From NCBI GenBank assembly GCA_015680685.1, contig MNCI01029622.1, forward strand, positions 2,627-66,626: a stretch of 64,000 nucleotides of DNA. Direction: 5' to 3'. Each line of letters begins with the position of its first letter. The first letter of the stretch is position 1. Positions 56,605 to 64,000 of the stretch are shown in pieces. Under the pieces are notes generated by a model, which was not told where the DNA came from, searched no databases, and saw only the letters and a program-made list of their open reading frames with translations. Made by a program: the position numbers and the translations under genes. Source of the stretch: Gnetum montanum (Eukaryota > Streptophyta > Gnetopsida > Gnetales > Gnetaceae).

Positions 56605-57150
56605 CAGTAGCTAGAATCATCCACTATGACGTAAAACTGGCATAGAATCATCCTCTATGACGTAAAACTAGCACAGATTGTCCACTATGATGTAAAACTG
56701 GCACAGAATCGTTCGCTATGATGTAAAAATGGCACAAAATCATCCACTATGATGTAAAACTGGCATAGAATTATCTGCTATGATGTAAAACTGGCACAAA
56801 TCATCTGCCACAACATTAAACTGGCACAACATGTCTTTGGGCCATGACACAAAACTGGCACCCACCGCATGTCTTTAGGCCATGACATGAAACTGGCACC
56901 CACAGAATGGTCTGCTATGACTTTAAGTTGGCCATCCCCCATTTTCTACTACATTAAACTAGCATAGAGGTCTATTGGGACCTTAAACTAGCATAGCATG
57001 GTCTACCCAAACCTTAAACAGAGACCACAGTCTGCTAGGACCTTAAGGTAGCACATTCGATGGCCTACCCAGACCTTAAACGGGGACCACGATCTACTAG
57101 GACATTAAGCTAGCACATTTGATGGTCTAACAAGACCTAAAACTGGGTTT
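56605..57150 (+). repeat. Hairpin array 3, element D
   Basis: About 17 units, the largest array. The first eight share the tail GTAAAACTGGCAC; later ones have GGTC, loop, GACC, TTAAACTAGC (a perfect unit at 56969-56992). Two blocks have expanded by local duplication. Confidence 0.85.
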
Positions 57151-58638
57151 GCAAGGCAACCATTCCGATTCAACACATGTGACCTGGTGAACAAGCAGGC
57201 AAGAATGTTTCCCATTTTCTATTGCCTACCCATGCCTATTAGGTAGGGCAAGGTGGGCCATTGTAGTTCTAGAGTGAAATTCATGACATCAAGAAAACAC
57301 CCTCTGGAACATTTGTAATGTTGCCATCCTTAGCATCTTGCTGATCTTTTGGAGATGTCGTTTGACATCTTGTTGACCTTTTAGAGCTACCACAACCATC
57401 GTCAATCATCTTGGCCAAAGCTTCCTCCATCAGCATCTCTTCTTGGAGTCCTAGCACTATTGTGGCCCAACCACAATGTTACTACCCTCCAGCCCTCACA
57501 ATCATCTGAGTCCAAAAGAACATTCAGCAACTGGGCTTCTCACCCCTTGATTGAATTTCCTAGCTCTTGCCTATGGTAGGGATTCCTGAGCACCTACATC
57601 ATTGTTGCTCCTAGCCTCCTAAGTGCTCACTTCTAGTGTGGCTGCTTGAGTTTTTTTAGCCTACCATCACCAACACCTGCACTGCCCTTCCTGCTTTGGA
57701 CATTGCACATTCATAACTTTTGTGGTGTCTCAAGTAGATCGAACTTCATCTTCATTTCACATGATGATCATATTTTTTGGTTTTCTCTCTATTGTGTTCG
57801 TAGGATAAGGTTGGGAAGGCACCAATCAAGAATGTATTTTACCATGAGATCAAGATACTACATTGTTCCAAAGTAGCCGCTTCAACTAGCCTACCTACTT
57901 GAGAGTGCATACATTCACATCCCTCACATCCTTTCAACCAACCTAACCTCTATTTTCTTCCTTTGCAATTGCTAGCATCCCTTCGCAAGCTTCTCCAATG
58001 CACATGTAACCCTTTTCCATGCTCAACTGCCAAGCCCATGATGGATGTAATGCAACTCGTCCTATGGGAAGCCTGTGTAGGTGGGTCAAAGCCCCACACG
58101 GATGTAACACAACTCATCCTAGGGAGGAAACACCTGTCCTACAGCGACAACACGATTGCCTTCAAATGGATATGGGTGTGCATTTTCTTTAAAAAATGCA
58201 AGAAAAAAGAAAGAAGAAAAAGAAAAGAAAGAAAAAAGAAAAAGAAAAAAGGAATGAGATAAGATAAGTCCCTAAGTCAAATGGCACAACTATTTCTTTG
58301 CAACCATCTCAACCTTGGATTAACCATCTCTAAGCACTCCGATGAGAGGTCAAAATCCAAAGGGGAAAGACACCTATGCATTCTGACTCCCTCATAAGCC
58401 CTTTAACAAGGAATCATGCTATGGCAATGGTTCTTATGGCATCGCATCCTACACTTTGTCCCCTAACCCCATCTTCTCAAACCCATTCCCTATTTCCTAT
58501 CATACTTCACTTCCCTAGCACTCTCAAGCATAGCAAAACATCATCTAAGTGAGTGCTAACAAATGGTATTGGTGTCATGTTTATCATGGTGTTTCATATT
58601 CTTTATCAACGTCTCTTGAGAAAATCCTCTAGACATCG
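57151..58638 (+). other. 3' noncoding region, element D
   Basis: No supported gene. A nearly pure purine tract lies at 58190-58258 (A with scattered G), well before the real polypurine tract. Phrases such as GTAACACAACTCATCCTAGG are shared with A. Confidence 0.6.
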
Positions 58639-58653
58639 ACAAAGAGGGGCCAG
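58639..58653 (+). other. Polypurine tract, element D
   Basis: ACAAAGAGGGGCCAG ends at the LTR start TGAAACACC. Confidence 0.85.
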
Positions 58654-60705
58654 TGAAACACCATTAATGTTGGGCTCTCGTGGCTCAACATGAGATCTGC
58701 TCAAGCATGAAGGGCCACATAGATCACATGACACCCTAAAAGTCCAAACACCTATAAATTTCTCTCTGAGCCTGCCTACTACGTTCCTTAGCATAGTCAA
58801 CATAGCACCCAGTTGCAAGGCCAATTTGCACAAATGGAGCATTGGAAGTGGACCATACAATTCAGCAAATTTTCTATCTTCCAGGCCGTCCCAATCGTCG
58901 GTCCACCCAAGTGCTAGGCTAGGAGTAGTCAAAAGTATTTAGAATGTGGAAAATAGTTTGGCAAATTTTCTATTTTTGACCTATTACACTATGCTATGTT
59001 GCACAGCGTAGATAGCATAGCAAGCCATACGATGTTGAAACATAGAAGATGCATTCAGGAAATTTTTTAACTGCCAAGGATGCCTGTCCTACTACATCCT
59101 CAGAGTATGATTAGCATGGCATGGAAAAATCTGGCAAGTGGCACAAAGGTCAGCCTATTTTGGGTGCTACGATGTGCTATGCTACACAGCATAGCAAGGT
59201 GCCAACATTAACAAAATTTTCCCTCAAGATTTTTTGACATGGAAAAGGTACTTCATCATTCTTTGACCTCTAAAGTAGCCTTTTTCACTTTGCCCTTAGA
59301 ACATGGCCAAGGTCCCATGGTAGATCATTGCAGATTAAGTTAAAATTCCTGAAAAATTGGGTGCTACATTGTGTTGTGCTACACAACATAGCATAGATAT
59401 CAAAGCTAAAAAGTGTCCCAATAATGAAACTAGGAGAACGTAGGCTCTTTTGACGTGGAAAGCATGGTTTTCAATTATTGAAGTTGCTTGTCTTACTAGG
59501 TCTCAAAATGATATTTTTAGTTTTTGATAACATTCATTCGCAAAGGGGGTGTTATGCTGTGTAGCGTAGCACAGTGTAGCAACCCAATCTTCATGGTACT
59601 CTACTATGTTGGACAATGTAGACAGTGTAACACTTGAGAAGAAGCCTTAGGCATCATCGATAGTCATTTCTACTCCAGCATCTCCTTGATAGCCAAGATC
59701 AGCAATTTGATTTGTTTTTTGCATCCCCTGTTGATTCCCAAAGTTGTCCCTATGCTTAACCTTACTTGGAAGAGGAGGGAAGATGTACTCCTGGAGCGCA
59801 AGCTCCACTTTAAATTTTTTGTAAGAATTTTTTGTAAAAACATGACAATTCCTAGGATTCTAGCACATGCAATCTAGGCAATGTGGTCACAGTTGGACAG
59901 CTATTCCTGCTCTTGTTCTTGTTCCATTCAGAGCAGCACATCAGTATAGCACCACACTTTAAGCATAACACACTAGCGTGACACATCCATGTTTGTGCCA
60001 TGTGGGACCCAGGACATGTGGTGTTCAAACCATGTCTATTTCTCAACCCTAGGCTCTATAAATACCCTAGTAAACAACATTATAAGGGTTGGCTTTTGTA
60101 GTTAGCTTTGGTAGAAGATTGACAAGCATAAGGTTGATGAGCGACAAATCCCAACATTAGAGCCTCCCAAACCTCTCTTCAACTCCAGTGTAGTAGCTCT
60201 TCATCCAGCAAGAATCAACTCATTCATGCCTATCAACACCACATCTGCAGCATCTTAGAAGCTATGATCATGTTGCTTCATTACCTAGCTATGTCTATCC
60301 AATGCTGCTCTCCAATTGTACACATCCATCATTCAATCAAAAGTCAAGTCCCCCAATCTCGGGGCAGTGCATTTCCTTACTCGAATTCTCATTTTACTTT
60401 TCTATAGCATACCTGTTGCACTATCGTGTATTTATTTGTATTTATTGCTACTGTTATGTATGTTGATATGCTTCTACTATTGTACATTATACATTCTTAC
60501 TTGTTTCAACTTCTATGTGTAACATGCTAAAAATATTATTCGCAAATAGTAATTGAATACCACGTAAGTCCCTGTCTAATCGACCAAACCATTCAGGGTG
60601 CCCCATTTCCATTTTCTCCAACACGATCCTCCTGTGGACTCATGGTTAGACTGTGCACCTGATAACCTCTTAGTGTTCCAACCATCAACGTTTTTGGATG
60701 CTACA
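58654..60705 (+). repeat. 3' LTR of element D
   Basis: 2052 bp from TGAAACACCATT to GGATGCTACA. Contains decayed TGCTACGCTATG-type clusters (58985-59020, 59165-59190, 59365-59395, 59553-59580). A TATAAATAC is at 60056-60064 (also in A), then the shared end block around 60565-60600. Confidence 0.86.
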
Positions 60706-60710
60706 AGGTA

Positions 60711-63700
60711 GAAAATCTAATGTGTGTTACCTAGATACATTATCCTTCCTAGCTACCTCATAGATACTTGTACTAGTATCTTACTTGATATTTCATACCT
60801 GGCTATCTTGAATTTGATTTCTTGTATGTTGAAATCTTTGATATTATGTATGTATTAATTTGAAAAGTACATTAAGACATTGAAAAGTACATGTCTTAGC
60901 CATGACTAGAGACAAATCAATTCTTGGATTGATAGTTTCAAAAGCATTATGTAGATTATGCTCCTAGGATGACAAAAACCAACAACTATCACACTCATTC
61001 TTTGAATTCACCTTACACCTAGTGTGATCATTCAATGAATTTAAAGAACTTATCTTTTATGTATGTTCATTTTTTGATCATTATATAATGAAGTGTGCTC
61101 ATCAATTCACTTACACCTTGACCTCTACCTTGTTTATTACAATTCTACTATTACTAGGCTTAGCAAAATAAAATTCATGTGTTACTTAGAAATAGTTATC
61201 TAGGCATAAGTAAATTAATGAATGAAAAGAAATGATAATGAAAAGCAAGAACATGAAAGCATATTTTGCAATGAAGCCTAATGAGATCAAGCTATATGAT
61301 GCCACAATGTCATGTATGGTTACCATGAGAAGAATGACAAGGATACACACACCTATTAGAACACGAGCAATTCAAAGAGATGTGGTCTTACTCCACTAGT
61401 CTATGTACATTACTATTTCCATAAGGTTGGATGCACATCATAGATATACAAACCATGAAAAGCATACCGAGAGCCACCAAGTTTAGTATCAAGGTTATAT
61501 TCTTAGCATTCCTATATATATATAGGTATCTACAACATTTTCATGATATCATATGATTAATTAATGACACTTGGTTGCAAGGTCTTCTTACCTCTATCAT
61601 TAGCTTGGGTAGTCTTCATTTCTAGTATGCATGTCACCTTTCAATATATACTAGAATGAACACAAACATTTAATTGAAATCAATCAAGGAGTTTAGTACT
61701 TATAAAATGTTTATTAGATAGGGGTATGCCCCAAACATGTTCACAACATACTATGCTTGTAGTAACTCTATGTTTGTAGTAGCAACAATAGCAACAAGGT
61801 AGTTTCAAAAATATTATCTTAAGTAGGATAGATAGAGCCTCCTCACAAATGGTCCAAAAAATGCCTCCTGAACTTACCACTCTCATATACTAAACTCACC
61901 ACACCCTATATACTAAACTCACTATACTATTATAGTAGGTAATAGTTAGCTCATTCTTTGAATGAATGTACAAAAAACTTATCTTGGAGAATGACCACAC
62001 TAGTATATTTTGAAAGAAGAATGTACCTATACCCATCCTACTTAGATATACTAGGAATCTATAATGACATCTACAAGGATAGATATAGATTTGGATGAAT
62101 ATATATGTGTTTCATATCTAAAGCTTTCAATTATCTAGTCCCTTACCATCAAGGTCATTCAAATGGGGTAATTTACTTTGTCATTCTAGAGTCACTATCA
62201 GTCCTCACCCTAAGGGCCCACCTCAAATAGGTCATTCATTTCTTGCCCCATAGGTATCCACCACCCCAAGGTCTATACCCCTTGATAATACCTCATCCTA
62301 GGGACATGCTAATACTAAGAGTGTACTACATGACCAAATTTCATAATTATTTCATGATTTTAATTCATGAAATGAGTGCATGGACAATATCATGAATTAC
62401 TAAATAAACATCTGATAGATGAAATATTAATAAAAGATGTAATAATAAAATGGTATTCCAACATATGAATGTTGAGCCTTCATGTACAATTCATGGTTAA
62501 TTGATCACAAATGGACACCAATTGCCATGCTATGATGTGGGAATGTACATTACCTAATGGAAATTTTTTATCAATGTATGCTCTATATGCCATTTAGTAA
62601 TATCTTATACATCAAAGTTATTCAAATCATAAACTAACTTTGTACATATTCATCCATGCATCAAGTGACCTAACCTCTCCTTTATTTATTACATAATTGT
62701 AATGAGAATCATTTTTAAAATATCAATTAGTTTTTCTCAACTCTTAAGTAACTATTTTAGGTCACATTACTTGTGATGGTACCATTCCATATGTATCTGT
62801 ATACGTAACTAGCTACTATTTACTTTATTCACTTCATGACTATCTTTGATCAATTTTGTATTGATATTTATCTATAGATCCATTTATTTTATTATAACAT
62901 ATGAATAGAGTACTCATGAAGAGGAGGAATCCCTTCATAAGGTACTTTTTTACAATAACCATGCCCCTTTTATGAATCTCTATTAACTAGTGGATAGCCT
63001 TAAGGATTCTCTTATCTACCATTATTCTTAAGGTATCATTCTATGATTTAAGGAAAGAAAGCCAACCCTCATTTATAATGTGCTAGATAAAACTATTTTT
63101 TTTTTTGGAAAATGATCCTATCATAGCTAAAGCCAACTATCTAGCTAATGTATGATTTAGGACTCACTACTTTATTACTCAATTAACTTTTATAGATGAC
63201 ACATTAGGTTTCGAATCTAGGCTACTCCTGAAGATTAAACCAAAAGTAATAACCATAATTAGTGAGGAGAATTACCTTTATTAAAACTAGTTAGATAGAA
63301 ACCATAGTTATATTCTAGTACTGTTACCATTCTATCATCATGTCAAACCTCACATTGCTTCCTAATATACAATTTATAGTTGATGAGATTGTTTAAGTAA
63401 CATTCCCTCGCAAGCATTAGCCAATCCAACATGGAAAAGAGATGTTCAAAATTTCAACTAAAAAGTTAACTAGCATGGCATGGGCACTCACAAGCTATTG
63501 ATTATTACATAATTTTCATATCTTCCTTAGAAAACATCCCCTGGAAAGTCAAAAAGCAACTGTGATTACACTTTCTTATATTAGGCCCAATCTGAAAACA
63601 ATGTTGTAGATAGTTTGTAAATTTTCACTAATAGTTTTATGCATTCCACCATTTGTTTTTCATAGTATGGAAGAGTAGCAGGCTTTAGTTTGGCCAATAA

Positions 63701-64000
63701 CTTTATTCTATTTAATGATCTCTTTTCTGACCTTCTATAGTAGTGGAAAAGAATTATAAATTGCTCATGAAGCTATCTTTCCATCTTAACCCTCATTCTA
63801 TCTTTCTCTTGGAGTTTTTCATAATTATAGAATCCACTTATTTGCCTCTTCTCCACTGAAATTAATCCTTACAACTTTATAATAGCCATTTTCACATCAA
63901 CCTGATAGAATAGTTTCAAATAAACATGGTAGACTTACTTCCTTGAGTGGCACATAGAGCATAGTAGATAATATTTGAGGTCATTAGTTGATAAGCCTTG
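60711..64000. other. AT-rich flank without recognisable features
   Basis: No long frame, RNA gene, LTR edge or hairpin unit is seen. Composition is more AT-rich than the elements. It may be host intergenic DNA or an older unrecognised repeat. Confidence 0.6.

Larger units (their letters stand above)
44364..60705 (+). mobile_element. Element D: oldest Tat-clade copy, 5' end outside window
   Basis: From the point where B is inserted, D runs on the plus strand through gag, protease, array 1, antisense gene, array 2, pol, array 3, polypurine tract and 3' LTR. Its 5' LTR and gag start must lie beyond B's other end, left of the window. It hosts B, so it predates B, A and C. Many stops and frame changes fit that age. 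The candidate target duplication is AGGTA (60706-60710). Confidence 0.9.

Noticed and set aside
58190-58258. Purine tract as D's plus-strand primer
   Set aside because: The tract next to the LTR start (58639-58653) matches the tracts of A and C. The upstream run is low-complexity sequence far from the LTR.

Overview
The window is plant nuclear repeat DNA. It contains no recognisable host gene. About 60.7 kb of the 64 kb belongs to four large Ty3/gypsy LTR retrotransposons nested in one another. Their domain order, the second archaeal-type RNase H (aRH) before integrase, and the lack of a chromodomain place them in the plant-specific Tat clade (Ogre/Retand relatives). I cannot name the species.

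Layout. Element D (+, 44364-60705 plus sequence left of the window) is the oldest host. Element B (-) sits in D's gag. Element C (-, 23954-42016) sits in B's gag, flanked by the perfect 5-bp duplication TCCTC. Element A (+, up to 14712) sits in B's H2C2/integrase region. B is therefore visible in two pieces (14713-23953 and 42017-44363). The 5' ends of A and D and the 3' end of B lie outside. LTRs run from TGAAACACC to TACA and are about 1.3 kb in C and 1.6-2.1 kb in A, B and D. A polypurine tract containing AAAGAGGGG precedes each 3' LTR. The primer-binding site TGGCACTAGAAGGA lies 5-6 nt inside the 5' LTR.

Every element has the same unusual internal order: gag-protease, hairpin array 1, a spliced gene on the OPPOSITE strand, hairpin array 2, RT-RNase H-aRH-integrase in its own ATG-started frame just behind a conserved splice acceptor, hairpin array 3, 3' noncoding, polypurine tract, LTR. 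The antisense gene has a TATA box beside array 2. Its exons encode a basic leader, a degenerate FCP1-like (HAD phosphatase) domain, a domain I do not recognise, an acidic linker, a coiled coil and an acidic tail. The hairpin arrays are made of units with a covarying 4-bp stem, a loop of about 6 nt and the tail TTAAACTAGC.

All copies are decayed by stops (mostly TAG) and frameshifts. C is the best preserved and probably among the youngest; it has an intact integrase core. A, B and D form one subfamily (antisense start MAP.., LTR motif TGCTACGCTATG) and C another (LTR motif GCGTATACGC). The last 3.3 kb (60711-64000) is AT-rich and shows nothing I can identify.
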